Assembly (NCBI RefSeq): GCF_900091625.1
Contig: NZ_FMIC01000002.1
Location: forward strand, 1,240,001 to 1,304,000
DNA length: 64,000 nt
DNA from: Micromonospora peucetia
GTDB taxonomy: Bacteria; Actinomycetota; Actinomycetes; Mycobacteriales; Micromonosporaceae
Direction: 5' to 3'
Shown here: positions 33,933-43,489 of the stretch, one piece after another
How positions within the stretch are numbered: position 1 is the first letter of the stretch
Layout: each line of letters opens with the position of its first letter
Notes under the pieces: model-generated
Seen by the model: the letters and a program-made list of their open reading frames with translations, nothing else
Databases searched by the model: none
Told to the model about the DNA's origin: nothing
Position numbers and translations under genes: made by a program

Positions 33933-35567
33933 ATGACCGTCAGCAACCCCACGCCGCTGACCTCCGACGACGACTGGTGGCGCTCCGCGGTCGTCTACCA
34001 GGTCTACGTACGCAGCTTCGCCGACTCCAACGGCGACGGCGTCGGTGACCTCCAGGGCATCCGTGAGCGCCTGCCGTACCTGCGTGACCTCGGGGTGGAC
34101 GCGCTCTGGCTGACCCCCTTCTACACCTCACCGATGATCGACGGCGGGTACGACGTCGCCGACTACCGCGACGTCGACCCGATGTTCGGCAGCCTCACCG
34201 ACTTCGACGCGATGATCACCGACGCGCACGCCCTCGGCCTGCGGATCATCGTCGACCTGGTGCCCAACCACACCTCCCACGCGCACCCGTGGTTCCAGGC
34301 GGCGCTGGCCGCCGGGCCCGGCTCACCCGAGCGCGCGCGCTATCTCTTCGCCGAGGGCACCGGCGAGAACGGCGAACTGCCCCCCAACGACTGGGAGAGC
34401 ATCTTCGGCGGCCCCGCCTGGACGCGGATCGACGACGGCCAGTGGTACCTGCACCTGTTCGACCCGGCCCAGCCGGACCTGAACTGGCGCCACCGGGAGG
34501 TACGCGCCGAGTTCGAGGGCGTCCTGCGCTTCTGGCTCGACCGGGGCGTGGACGGCTTCCGGATCGACGTGGCGCACGGCATGATCAAGGCCGAGGGGCT
34601 GCCGGACGTCGGCTTCAGCACGATGACCACCGGTCAGCGCCAGGCGGAACTGCTCGGCAAGGGCCGGCTCCCCTACTTCGACCAGGACGAGGTGCACGAG
34701 ATCTACCGCGCCTGGCGGCCGATCCTGGACAGCTACCCCGGCGGTCGGATGGCGGTCGCCGAGGCGTGGGCCGAGACCCCGCAGCGCCTCGCCCGCTACA
34801 TCGGCCCGGACGAGCTGCACCAGGCGTTCAGCTTCGACTTCCTCGACGCGACCTGGTCGGCCGACTCGTTCCGCAAGGTCGTCGACACCGCGCTCGCCGA
34901 GTCGACAATCGTCGGCGCGCCCACCACCTGGGTGCTCTCCAACCACGACAAGCGGCGGCACGTAACCCGCTACGGCGACGGCGCCGAAGGGCTGCGCCGG
35001 GCGCGCGCCGCCACCCTGCTGATGCTCGCCCTGCCCGGTTGCGCCTACCTCTACCAGGGCGAGGAACTGGGCCTGCCGGAGGTGCTCGACCTGCCGGACG
35101 AGCTGCGCCAGGACCCCGCGTTCCTGCGTACCGGCGAGAGCCGGGACGGCTGCCGGGTGCCGATCCCGTGGAGCGGAGAGCTGGCCCCGTACGGCTTCGG
35201 GCCGACCGGCAGCGAGCTGAGCTGGCTGCCGGCCCCGGCGACCTGGCGTGGCCTCTCGGTCGCCGCCCAGGCGGGCGTGCCCGGCTCGACGCTGGAGCTC
35301 TACCGCACCGCGCTGCGGATCCGCCGGGACCACCCGGCGCTGGCCGCCGACGCGGGCGGGGTCACCTGGTTGGAGGCCGGGCCGGGCGTGCTCGCCTTCA
35401 GCCGCGCCGCCGGCGACACCGTGCTGACCTGCGTGGTCAACATCAGCGGTGCGCCGGCCCTGATCGACGGGTACGGCACGCCGGTCGCCGCCAGTGCGCC
35501 GCTCACCGGGCAGGGCTCCGGCCATCTGCTTCCGGTCGACGCGGCCGCCTGGTTTGAACGACGCTGA
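33933..35567 (+). CDS. GH13 alpha-glucosidase (oligo-1,6-glucosidase/AglA type)
   Basis: A 544-residue intracellular glycoside hydrolase, GH13 subfamily 23/30-like. It starts WWRSAVVYQVYVRSFADSNG, typical of alpha-glucosidases. Catalytic sites: nucleophile Asp in GFRIDVAHGM (near 212), acid Glu in MAVAEAWAE (near 275), and Asp in LSNHDKRRH (near 337); DLVPNHTSHAHPWF is region I. It releases glucose from the non-reducing ends of maltose, maltodextrins or isomaltose. ATG 33933 is preferred because it directly precedes the conserved start and avoids the promoter region. It is downstream of lacI and appears to be the intracellular partner of the malEFG importer. Confidence 0.92.
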   Translation: MTVSNPTPLTSDDDWWRSAVVYQVYVRSFADSNGDGVGDLQGIRERLPYLRDLGVDALWLTPFYTSPMIDGGYDVADYRDVDPMFGSLTDFDAMITDAHALGLRIIVDLVPNHTSHAHPWFQAALAAGPGSPERARYLFAEGTGENGELPPNDWESIFGGPAWTRIDDGQWYLHLFDPAQPDLNWRHREVRAEFEGVLRFWLDRGVDGFRIDVAHGMIKAEGLPDVGFSTMTTGQRQAELLGKGRLPYFDQDEVHEIYRAWRPILDSYPGGRMAVAEAWAETPQRLARYIGPDELHQAFSFDFLDATWSADSFRKVVDTALAESTIVGAPTTWVLSNHDKRRHVTRYGDGAEGLRRARAATLLMLALPGCAYLYQGEELGLPEVLDLPDELRQDPAFLRTGESRDGCRVPIPWSGELAPYGFGPTGSELSWLPAPATWRGLSVAAQAGVPGSTLELYRTALRIRRDHPALAADAGGVTWLEAGPGVLAFSRAAGDTVLTCVVNISGAPALIDGYGTPVAASAPLTGQGSGHLLPVDAAAWFERR

Positions 35568-35658
35568 GCGGGTAACCCGTCATCGACCTGGTCGTCCGTT
35601 GTGCCCCGCGCCGACGGGCGGCCGGGCCATCGACCCCTTGTGGTGGGGGGTGAGGTGG

Positions 35659-35698
35659 CGCCGGCGTTCCCCGGAGTCCGCTCCGGGGGGCGCCGGCG
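35659..35698. terminator. Bidirectional terminator
   Basis: CGCCGGCG (35659-35666) and CGCCGGCG (35691-35698) enclose an inner stem CCCCGGA/TCCGGGG (35669-35675/35682-35688). The composite hairpin, with a small internal loop, lies between the convergent glucosidase (35567) and hypothetical gene (35732) stops. Confidence 0.75.
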
Positions 35699-35731
35699 TC
35701 CGTCTGGAAGCGCCCGCCGGGTCGGATCGGC

Positions 35732-36175
35732 TCAACCGGCCCGGCCGGTGAGCTTCGCGGCGATGCGCTCGAAGCCGGCCCGCAACTCGGCCTCGGTGGG
35801 CGGGGCGAGCGGCTCCGCGTGGTCGTCCTGTGCGGCGGCCTCCTCCAGCTCCTCGTCGATGGTGTCCTCGAAGTCGCCGTAGAGATCGGCCCCCTCCATC
35901 CGCGCCGTCTCGTCCTCCGCGGCAACCTGCGCGGCGACGATCTCGCCCCGGATCTCCTCGGCCGAGACCGCGGGCAGCAGCGGCTCGACCACCGCCATCA
36001 GCTCCTCCTCGGCCACCACCGCCTCCGCGAGCGCGAGCGCGTGCAGGCGCTCGTAGGGACCGCAGACCACCGGCTCCCACTCGTCGATGTCGCCGAGCGG
36101 GCCGAAGGTGATGATCCACGGCAGGCCGAGCATCGGCGAGTCGTCCGGCAGGTCCAGAGTCACGAGTGCGCCCAC
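35732..36175 (-). CDS. Conserved acidic hypothetical protein
   Basis: About 147 residues from GTG 36175, or 143 from GTG 36163. The N-terminus TLDLPDDSPMLGLPWIITFG is likely structured; it is followed by a Trp and a Cys-containing WEPVVCGPYERLHALAL helix and a strongly acidic, Glu/Ala-rich C-terminal half (EELEEAAAQDDHAEPLAPP). No membrane segment or known motif is visible. It looks like a conserved actinobacterial protein of unknown role. Start choice is uncertain because no strong ribosome binding site is visible. Confidence 0.65.
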   Translation of the reverse strand: MGALVTLDLPDDSPMLGLPWIITFGPLGDIDEWEPVVCGPYERLHALALAEAVVAEEELMAVVEPLLPAVSAEEIRGEIVAAQVAAEDETARMEGADLYGDFEDTIDEELEEAAAQDDHAEPLAPPTEAELRAGFERIAAKLTGRAG

Positions 36176-36270
36176 GCGCCCATCATGGTCCGTCGCACCG
36201 GAGACCCGGGTGGCATTCGCCCTATTCACCGTCGCGGAGCCTGTCACCGATCCCGCTTCGCAGTCGCCGG

Positions 36271-36909
36271 TCAGGTGCCGACTGCGGCCCGCCAGCGGGC
36301 CGCCCAGTCGCGGTGCAGGAGGTCGAGCCCGGCCTCGTCCAGGCCGTAGGCGCTGACCGTCAGGCTGACCGTCGAGGCCGCGCCGTCTGCCAGTGGCGCG
36401 CCGGCGGCCACCACGAGCAGCCGCCCCTCGGCGTCCACCACGATCCGCTGACGCGGGCTGTCGTGCCACCGCCGGGTCGGACCTGCCGCGTCGAGCACGG
36501 CGAGCACCTGAGCCCCGGTCGCGCTGCCCGTCAGGTGCACGGTGCTCCGCCGCCCCGCCGGTGCCCGCTCCAGCAGGAAACGCAACTGCTCGAAGAACGC
36601 CCGCCAGCCCTCCACGATCGCGTCCCACCCCGGCTCGGCGTCGGCCGACGGGGGCAGAACCGCCCGCAGCACGGTCCGGTCGCCCTCGCTCGCGAGCTGG
36701 AGCTCCTGCCCGCCGGCCAGCCCGATCCGGTCCGGCGGGGCGGGCACGGCGTGGTCGACGAAGATGAAGCGGATCTCGTCGGCCAGGCCCTCGTGCTCCC
36801 AGCCGAACCACTGCCGGATCTGCTCCGGCTCGGTCAGTGCCCGCCAGACCCGTTCGGCAGGCGCGGACACCGCCGTCTCGACCTGGATGGTGCGGTGCGT
36901 CTCGGGCAT
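36271..36909 (-). CDS. SRPBCC/AHSA1-domain protein
   Basis: A 212-residue START-like protein. The opening RTIQVETAVSAPAERVWRAL plus EPEQIRQWFGWEHEG is the AHSA1/SRPBCC signature; later strands and a C-terminal helix YGLDEAGLDLLHRDWAARWR form the ligand cavity lid. Such proteins bind hydrophobic ligands or act with ArsR/GntR regulators. It follows a GntR gene by 48 bp on the same strand, consistent with a joint transcript. No catalytic motif is apparent. Confidence 0.82.
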   Translation of the reverse strand: MPETHRTIQVETAVSAPAERVWRALTEPEQIRQWFGWEHEGLADEIRFIFVDHAVPAPPDRIGLAGGQELQLASEGDRTVLRAVLPPSADAEPGWDAIVEGWRAFFEQLRFLLERAPAGRRSTVHLTGSATGAQVLAVLDAAGPTRRWHDSPRQRIVVDAEGRLLVVAAGAPLADGAASTVSLTVSAYGLDEAGLDLLHRDWAARWRAAVGT

Positions 36910-36957
36910 CGGTCTCCTCCTCCTGCTGTCGTCGGTGGCCGGACCGGCACCGCGCCG

Positions 36958-37344
36958 TCAGCCCGGTCGCGCCGCGTCCAACGCCGCGCGGACCAGGGCC
37001 AGCGCCGCCGCGGGTGGCACGCCCAACCGGGCGGCCTCGGCGGCGTAGCCGGCCGCCACCCGCTGCAACCGGTCCGTCGCATCATCGCGCCCGGGTGCGA
37101 CGAAAGTGCCGAGCCGGCCCCGGGTCTCCAGCAGACCGGCCGCCTCCAGCTCCCGGTAGGCACGGGCCACCGTGTTGACCGCCAGCCCAAGGTCCGCCGC
37201 GAACCCCCGGACGGTGGGCAGCCGGGTGCCCACCGCCAGCCGGCCCGTCCCGATCAGCTCCGCGAGCTGCCCGCGCACCTGCTCGTACGGCGGCACCGCC
37301 GAAGCCTGGTCGACCGAGATCCGCACGCCCGCTCCCCCGCTCAT
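36958..37344 (-). CDS. GntR-family regulator, YtrA type
   Basis: A 128-residue regulator: winged-helix domain (about 8-75) with VPPYEQVRGQLAELIGTGRL and the helix-turn-helix VRGFAADLGLAVNTVARAYR, then a short C-terminal dimerising helix pair, the layout of YtrA-type GntR proteins, which often regulate transporters and membrane proteins. Its ATG 37344 overlaps the stop of the BrkB-like gene by 4 nt (ATGA). Confidence 0.88.
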   Translation of the reverse strand: MSGGAGVRISVDQASAVPPYEQVRGQLAELIGTGRLAVGTRLPTVRGFAADLGLAVNTVARAYRELEAAGLLETRGRLGTFVAPGRDDATDRLQRVAAGYAAEAARLGVPPAAALALVRAALDAARPG

Positions 37345-38264
37345 CCGGCCCCGCCCGGGGTGCCGGGATCCGTGTCCGCGTCCAGGTCGGCCGGTGCCGG
37401 GCCCTCCGCCAGGTCCACCACCCGGCCGCGCGGGCTGGTCGCGGCCAGCGCCGCACCGAAGAGCACCAGCTGGTTGAGCAGGTAGAGGTAGAGCAACAGC
37501 CCCACCGCACCCGCCACCACCGTGTACGCCGGGTTCCGCTCGGTACGCACCACGTAGTAGCGCCCGACGGTGTTCAGCAGCGTGATGCCGACCGCGACCA
37601 GCACCACCACCGGGCGCAACCGGGACCGGCTCATCCGCAGCCTCGGCACCGCCACCAGCAGCAGGGTGGCCAACACCGCGTTGACCAGCACGCTGAGCAC
37701 CGCGCTGACCGTGGTCAGGCCGACCGAGCCGGTGCTGCGCAGCAGGAAGCGCAGCAGCGATTCCAGGGCGTCCACCGCCGCCACCGAGACGCCGAGCAGC
37801 ACGAAGACGGCCACCATCACGCCCAGGTCCACCAGACGACGGACCACCAGGTTGCCGGGCTGCTGGTTGAGCCCGTACATCAGCCGCTGGGAGGAGCGGA
37901 TCGCCTCCACCCAGCCGACCCCGGTGAACGCCAGGATGATCAGGCCGACCACCCCGACCGTGCCGCTGCTGTCGGCGATCTGCACGGGGTCGAGGAACGG
38001 CAGGTTCTCCCGGAGGAAGTCCGCGGCGGCCGCGCTGACCTCGTCGTTGTCCTCCAGGATGGCCCCGAAGATCGAGTACCCGACCAGCGCCAGCGCGAAG
38101 ACCGCGAAGAAGCCGTAGTAGGCGATCGCGGCGGCCAGCCGCCCGCCCAGCACGTCGTTGTAGAGCACGCCGGCTCGCCACAGGTGGTCGGCGGCGCTCC
38201 ACCGCCGACGGGTGGCGCTGATCCGACGGTCGATGCCCGCCTCGATACGGCCCAGCACGTTCAC
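37341..38264 (-). CDS. YihY/BrkB-family membrane protein
   Basis: A 307-residue protein with six predicted helices. Family marks are AAAIAYYGFFAVFALALVGY after TM1 and GWVEAIRSSQRLMYGLNQQP in the middle, with LYLLNQLVLFGAALAAT near the end. YihY/BrkB proteins were once annotated as RNase BN; their real function is unsettled. GTG 38264 has GAGGA about 7 nt upstream and is preferred to ATG 38303. The GntR gene overlaps its end. Confidence 0.88.
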   Translation of the reverse strand: MNVLGRIEAGIDRRISATRRRWSAADHLWRAGVLYNDVLGGRLAAAIAYYGFFAVFALALVGYSIFGAILEDNDEVSAAAADFLRENLPFLDPVQIADSSGTVGVVGLIILAFTGVGWVEAIRSSQRLMYGLNQQPGNLVVRRLVDLGVMVAVFVLLGVSVAAVDALESLLRFLLRSTGSVGLTTVSAVLSVLVNAVLATLLLVAVPRLRMSRSRLRPVVVLVAVGITLLNTVGRYYVVRTERNPAYTVVAGAVGLLLYLYLLNQLVLFGAALAATSPRGRVVDLAEGPAPADLDADTDPGTPGGAG

Positions 38265-38401
38265 GCCGTCATCCTCGCCGATCTCCCGCCACCGCGCGGG
38301 CAACCGGGCGGCGGCCCGCGCCGGGCGGCGGTCGTGGACCGTGGTGGGCCGGTGTCAGTGGCGTGGAGATCGTGGCGCTCGGGGCACACCCGGGCGACCG
38401 C

Positions 38402-38959
38402 TCAGCCGCCCAGCCGGAAGTCCCGGCGCGGCTGCCACCGGGTCTGCCCACTGTGCGAGAAGAGGGTGAACGCCTCCACCTCGAACATGGCGGAGAAGTC
38501 GGCCAGGTCCTCGTACGCCCGGTCCAGCGCCTCCGGCGCGACGTCCTGCGCGACCGTGACGTGCGGGTGGTACGGGAAGCGCGCTTCGCGGTGCAGTTCG
38601 GGGGCGGCGCGGATCGCGGCGGCGAGCAGTTCGCACTCGCTGATCCCGGCGGCCACCGCCACGAAGACGACCTGGGTCACCGGCCGGAACGTGCCGGTGC
38701 CCCGCAGGTGCAGGGCGAACGGCAGGTGGGCGGCGGCGACCACGCCGAGGTGCCGCTCCACCGCCGGCAGCGTCGCCACCGGGATCTCGGTCGGCCCGAG
38801 CAGGGTCACGTGCGCGGGGACGACCCGGGGGTCGCCGGCCTCGACCCGCCGCCGGGTGAGCAGGCCGCCCCACGGCTCCGGGATGTCGACCGCGATGCCG
38901 ATCTCGATGGTGTCACCGGCGTCCGGCGCCCCGTCCCTGCGATCCACGCTGTGCGTCAT
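38402..38959 (-). CDS. 2'-5' RNA ligase/2H phosphoesterase-family protein
   Basis: A 185-residue protein with two HxT motifs, H50-V-T in PAHVTLLGP and H133-V-T in HPHVTVAQD, about 83 residues apart, which define 2H phosphoesterases. Members act on 2',3'-cyclic phosphates or 2'-5' RNA bonds; the true substrate here is unknown. It stands alone on the minus strand 43 bp upstream of the start of the trpS stop region (39002), so a shared transcript with trpS is possible. Confidence 0.85.
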   Translation of the reverse strand: MTHSVDRRDGAPDAGDTIEIGIAVDIPEPWGGLLTRRRVEAGDPRVVPAHVTLLGPTEIPVATLPAVERHLGVVAAAHLPFALHLRGTGTFRPVTQVVFVAVAAGISECELLAAAIRAAPELHREARFPYHPHVTVAQDVAPEALDRAYEDLADFSAMFEVEAFTLFSHSGQTRWQPRRDFRLGG

Positions 38960-39001
38960 CCCTCCACCGACCCGTCCGCCCTCACCCGTCGCGCCGGGGC
39001 G

Positions 39002-40060
<1,059 letters not shown>

Positions 40061-41086
40061 TCATGACGGGCCGGCGGGTCGGCTGCGCCTCGCCGGTGCC
40101 GGGGCGGCGACCTCGCGTCGTGGTTCCGGCAGGCGCACGGCGGAGACCGTGAGTCGGGCCACCCGTCGCCCCTCCAGCGTGAGCACCCGCAGCAGCCAGC
40201 CGCCGGGCGGGTCGTCGGGTTCCGCGCCACCGTCGCCGGCCCGGCCGGCGGCCACCGGCACCTCGTCGCCGGCGGCCGGGAGCCGGCCCAGCGCCGCCAT
40301 CACGAAGCCGCCAACCGTCTCGTACGGGCCGGACGGCAGGCTCACCCCGGTGCGCTCGGCGAAGTGGGCGAGGTTGAGCCGGCCGTCCACCACGGCGGGC
40401 AGGCCCGCGTGCACCGGGTCGGGGGCGGTGTCGTACTCGTCGTGGATCTCCCCGATCAACTCCTCGATCAGGTCCTCCAGGGTGACGATGCCGGCGGTGC
40501 CGCCGTACTCGTCGACCACCACGGCGAGGTGGTGGCGCTCCCGGCGCATCTCGCTGAGCGCGGCGAGCACCCGTTTGCTGCCGGGCAGCCGCTTCACCTC
40601 CCGGGTCAGCTCGCCGACCGTGGTGCAGGGGTCGAGGTCGGGACGGAGCAGCACGTCGCGTAGGTGCACGAAGCCGACCACGTCGTCGTGGGTGCCGTCG
40701 ACCACCGGGTAGCGGGTGTGTGTCGCGGCCCGGACCAGCCGCTCCGCCTCGGCGATGGTGAGCCGGGCGGAGAGGAAGACCACCTCGGTGCGCGGCATCA
40801 TCACCTCGCGGACCAGGCTCGCGCCCGCGACCAGCACCTCGTCGATGATCCGGCGCTCGACCGGGTCGAGCAGGGTGTTGGCGGCGACCAGATCGCGCAG
40901 CTCCGCCTCGCTGATCCGCTCCCGGCCGGCCGCCGGGCTGGCGCCCAGCAGGGCCGTCACCGCGCGGGTGGCGCCGTCGGCGGCGCGGACCACGATCCGG
41001 GCGACGGCCCGGGCCAGCGGCCCCGGCTCGCGGCGCGGCCGATTCCGGGCGCGTCGCCGCAGCCCGGGACCACCCGATCCCCGCAT
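40061..41086 (-). CDS. CorC/HlyC-like CBS-domain protein without the DUF21 membrane domain
   Basis: A 341-residue protein: an Arg-rich start, a short linker typical of the region after DUF21 in full-length proteins (ERISEAELRDLVAANTLLDP), a CBS pair (about 95-215, MMPRTEVVFLSARL, HHLAVVVDEYGGTAGIVTLE), and a CorC_HlyC domain (LPSGPYETVGGFVMAALGRL). Full-length relatives have about 200 residues of membrane domain first; here there is room for none before the divergent galE at 41265. E. coli CorC also lacks it, so this may be a soluble form rather than a broken gene. CorC proteins are linked to Mg2+/Co2+ efflux. Confidence 0.85.
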   Translation of the reverse strand: MRGSGGPGLRRRARNRPRREPGPLARAVARIVVRAADGATRAVTALLGASPAAGRERISEAELRDLVAANTLLDPVERRIIDEVLVAGASLVREVMMPRTEVVFLSARLTIAEAERLVRAATHTRYPVVDGTHDDVVGFVHLRDVLLRPDLDPCTTVGELTREVKRLPGSKRVLAALSEMRRERHHLAVVVDEYGGTAGIVTLEDLIEELIGEIHDEYDTAPDPVHAGLPAVVDGRLNLAHFAERTGVSLPSGPYETVGGFVMAALGRLPAAGDEVPVAAGRAGDGGAEPDDPPGGWLLRVLTLEGRRVARLTVSAVRLPEPRREVAAPAPARRSRPAGPS

Positions 41087-41264
41087 GACAGTGATGGTAG
41101 ACAGCGTCGGGCCGGATGGGCTGCACCCGCGCTCGCCTCTGTTCGAAGTTGGGAAGTCATGACGGAACTACAAGGCCGCTGACGGAGGGCGGTCACCGGG
41201 CGACCGGCCGTAGGGTGATCACGACACGGGCCGCGTCCGGGCGGCCTGGCAAAAGGAGACCGAC

Positions 41265-42248
41265 GTGAAACTGCTCGTCACCGGCGGTGCCGGCTTCATC
41301 GGCAGCGTGGTTACCCGGCTGCTGCTCGACGCCGGCCACGAGGTGGTGGTGCTCGACGACCTGCGCACCGGCCACCGGGAGGCGCTCGCCCCCGACGCGA
41401 CGTACGTCGACGCGTCCGTGCACGACGCCGCGCGGGTGCTCACCCCCGGCGCCGGCTTCGACGGGGTGCTGCACTTCGCCGCGCTGATCGCCGCCGGCGA
41501 GTCGATGACCAGACCCGAGCTCTACTGGCACACCAACACGGTCGGCACGATCGCCCTGATCGACGCGGTCCGGGCCGCCGGCGTGCCCCGCCTGGTCTTC
41601 TCCTCCACCGCCGCCGTCTACGGCAACCCCACCGAGCTGCCGATCCCGGAGACCGCGGTCAAGGCCCCCACCAACACGTACGGTGCCACCAAGCTCGCCG
41701 TCGACATGGCCCTCACCTCGGAGGCGATCGGGCACGGCCTGGCCGCCGTCTCGCTGCGCTACTTCAACGTGGCCGGCGCGTACCTCGACGGCGACGTCGC
41801 GCTCGGCGAGCGGCACGACCCGGAGACCCACCTGATCCCCATCGCGCTGGAGGTGGCCGCCGGCCGGCGGGAGAAGCTCCAGCTCTTCGGCGACGACTAC
41901 CCGACCGTCGACGGCACCTGTGTGCGCGACTACATCCACGTCGCCGACCTGGCCCGCGCCCACCTGCTGGCGCTCGGCGCCGCGACCGCCGGCCAGCACC
42001 GGATCTACAACCTGGGCAACGGCAACGGCTTCACCAACCGGCAGGTGGTCGACGTGGTCCGCGAGGTCACCGGGCACCCGGTGCCGGTCGAGGTGGCGCC
42101 GCGCCGCGAGGGCGACCCGGCCGAGTTGGTCGCGTCGTCCGCACTGGCCCGCGAGGAACTGGGCTGGGTGCCGCAGAAGCCGACGCTGCCCGACATCGTC
42201 GCCGACGCCTGGGCCTTCTACCGCACCCACGTCGTGGGGCCGCGGTGA
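41265..42248 (+). CDS. galE: UDP-glucose 4-epimerase
   Basis: A 327-residue short-chain dehydrogenase-type epimerase that interconverts UDP-galactose and UDP-glucose. NAD-binding GGAGFIGS is at residues 7-14; the catalytic Y-x3-K is in NTYGATKLAVD; FSSTAAVYGNP supplies the Ser/Thr; and RYFNVAGA follows. AAAAGGAG precedes GTG 41265 by about 6 nt. A TAGGGT box at 41211-41216 may be the -10. It overlaps galK by 4 nt, so this is a Leloir-pathway operon without a visible galT. Confidence 0.95.
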   Translation: MKLLVTGGAGFIGSVVTRLLLDAGHEVVVLDDLRTGHREALAPDATYVDASVHDAARVLTPGAGFDGVLHFAALIAAGESMTRPELYWHTNTVGTIALIDAVRAAGVPRLVFSSTAAVYGNPTELPIPETAVKAPTNTYGATKLAVDMALTSEAIGHGLAAVSLRYFNVAGAYLDGDVALGERHDPETHLIPIALEVAAGRREKLQLFGDDYPTVDGTCVRDYIHVADLARAHLLALGAATAGQHRIYNLGNGNGFTNRQVVDVVREVTGHPVPVEVAPRREGDPAELVASSALAREELGWVPQKPTLPDIVADAWAFYRTHVVGPR

Positions 42249-43405
42249 CCGACGACGTCGCGGCCCGTGCCACCGCCGGGTTCCGTTCGGCGTACGGCGG
42301 GCCGCCCGCCGGCCGCTGGGCGGCTCCCGGGCGGGCCAACCTGATCGGCGAGCACACCGACTACAACGACGGCTTCGTGCTGCCCTTCGCCCTGCCGCTG
42401 CGCACGGTGGCGGCCGCCGTCGGGCAGCCCGACGACACCTGGACGGTCTGCTCCGAACTCTCCGGCGCGACGGTCACCTTCGGCGTCGACGAGGTCGCCG
42501 GGCCCGGCCGGGTCGCCGGCTGGGGCGCGTACGTGGCCGGGGTCGTCTGGGCGCTGCGGGAGGCCGGGCACGCCGTGCCCGGCGCGCGGCTGGCAATCGC
42601 CTCCGACGTGCCGCTGGGCGCGGGGCTGTCCTCCTCGGCCGCGCTGGAGGCCGCCGTGCTGGCCGCCCTGGTCGACCTGGGCGGGCTGGACCTGCCCGCC
42701 GAGCGACGGCCCCGGCTGGCCCAGCGCGCGGAGAACGACTACGTGGGCGCGCCGACCGGGATCATGGACCAGTCGGCGGTGATCCGTTGCCGCGCCGGGC
42801 ACGCGCTCTTCCTGGACTGCCGTGACGAGTCCGTCGAGCAGGTCCCGTTCGACCTGGCCGCCGCCGGCCTGGCCGTGCTGGTCGTCGACAGCCGGGCCCC
42901 GCACCGGCACGCCGACGGCGAGTACGCCGCTCGGCGCGCGTCCTGCGAACGGGCGGCCGGGCTGCTCGGCGTGGCGGCGCTGCGGGACGTCCCGACCGAC
43001 GGGCTGGCCGACGCCCTGGCCCGGCTCGACGAGGACGAGACCCGCCGCCGGGTGCGGCACGTCGTCACCGAGAACCAGCGGGTGCTCGACACCGTCGCGC
43101 TGCTGCGCGCCGGCCGGGTACGCGAGATCGGCCCGCTGCTGACCGCCTCGCACGCCTCCATGCGGGACGACTTCGAGATCACCGTGCCGGAGATCGACAC
43201 GGCCGTCGAGGCGGTCCTGGCGGCCGGGGCGCTCGGTGCCCGGATGACCGGCGGCGGTTTCGGCGGCTGCGTCCTCGCCCTGGTCGACGCGGAGCGGTCC
43301 GACGCGGTCGCCGCCGCCGTCACGGCCGCGTACGCCGAGCGGGGATTCGCCGCACCCGGCCTCGTCACCGTCCTACCCGGTCCGGGCGCGACCCGGCTGG
43401 ACTGA
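42245..43405 (+). CDS. galK: Galactokinase
   Basis: A 386-residue GHMP kinase that phosphorylates galactose at C1. The galactokinase signature GEHTDYNDGFVLPFALP is near residue 36, the GHMP loop PLGAGLSSSAALEAA near 121, and the C-terminal GARMTGGGFGGCVLAL near 336. GTG 42245 overlaps the galE stop (GTGA). The expected uridylyltransferase galT is not in the window. Confidence 0.95.
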   Translation: MTDDVAARATAGFRSAYGGPPAGRWAAPGRANLIGEHTDYNDGFVLPFALPLRTVAAAVGQPDDTWTVCSELSGATVTFGVDEVAGPGRVAGWGAYVAGVVWALREAGHAVPGARLAIASDVPLGAGLSSSAALEAAVLAALVDLGGLDLPAERRPRLAQRAENDYVGAPTGIMDQSAVIRCRAGHALFLDCRDESVEQVPFDLAAAGLAVLVVDSRAPHRHADGEYAARRASCERAAGLLGVAALRDVPTDGLADALARLDEDETRRRVRHVVTENQRVLDTVALLRAGRVREIGPLLTASHASMRDDFEITVPEIDTAVEAVLAAGALGARMTGGGFGGCVLALVDAERSDAVAAAVTAAYAERGFAAPGLVTVLPGPGATRLD

Positions 43406-43489
43406 GCGCCAACGGCGGCGCCGGACGAGGCCCCACACCCCACCCCGACGCCGCTCAACCGCCCCGGACCACACGCCCGCCGGTGCGCG

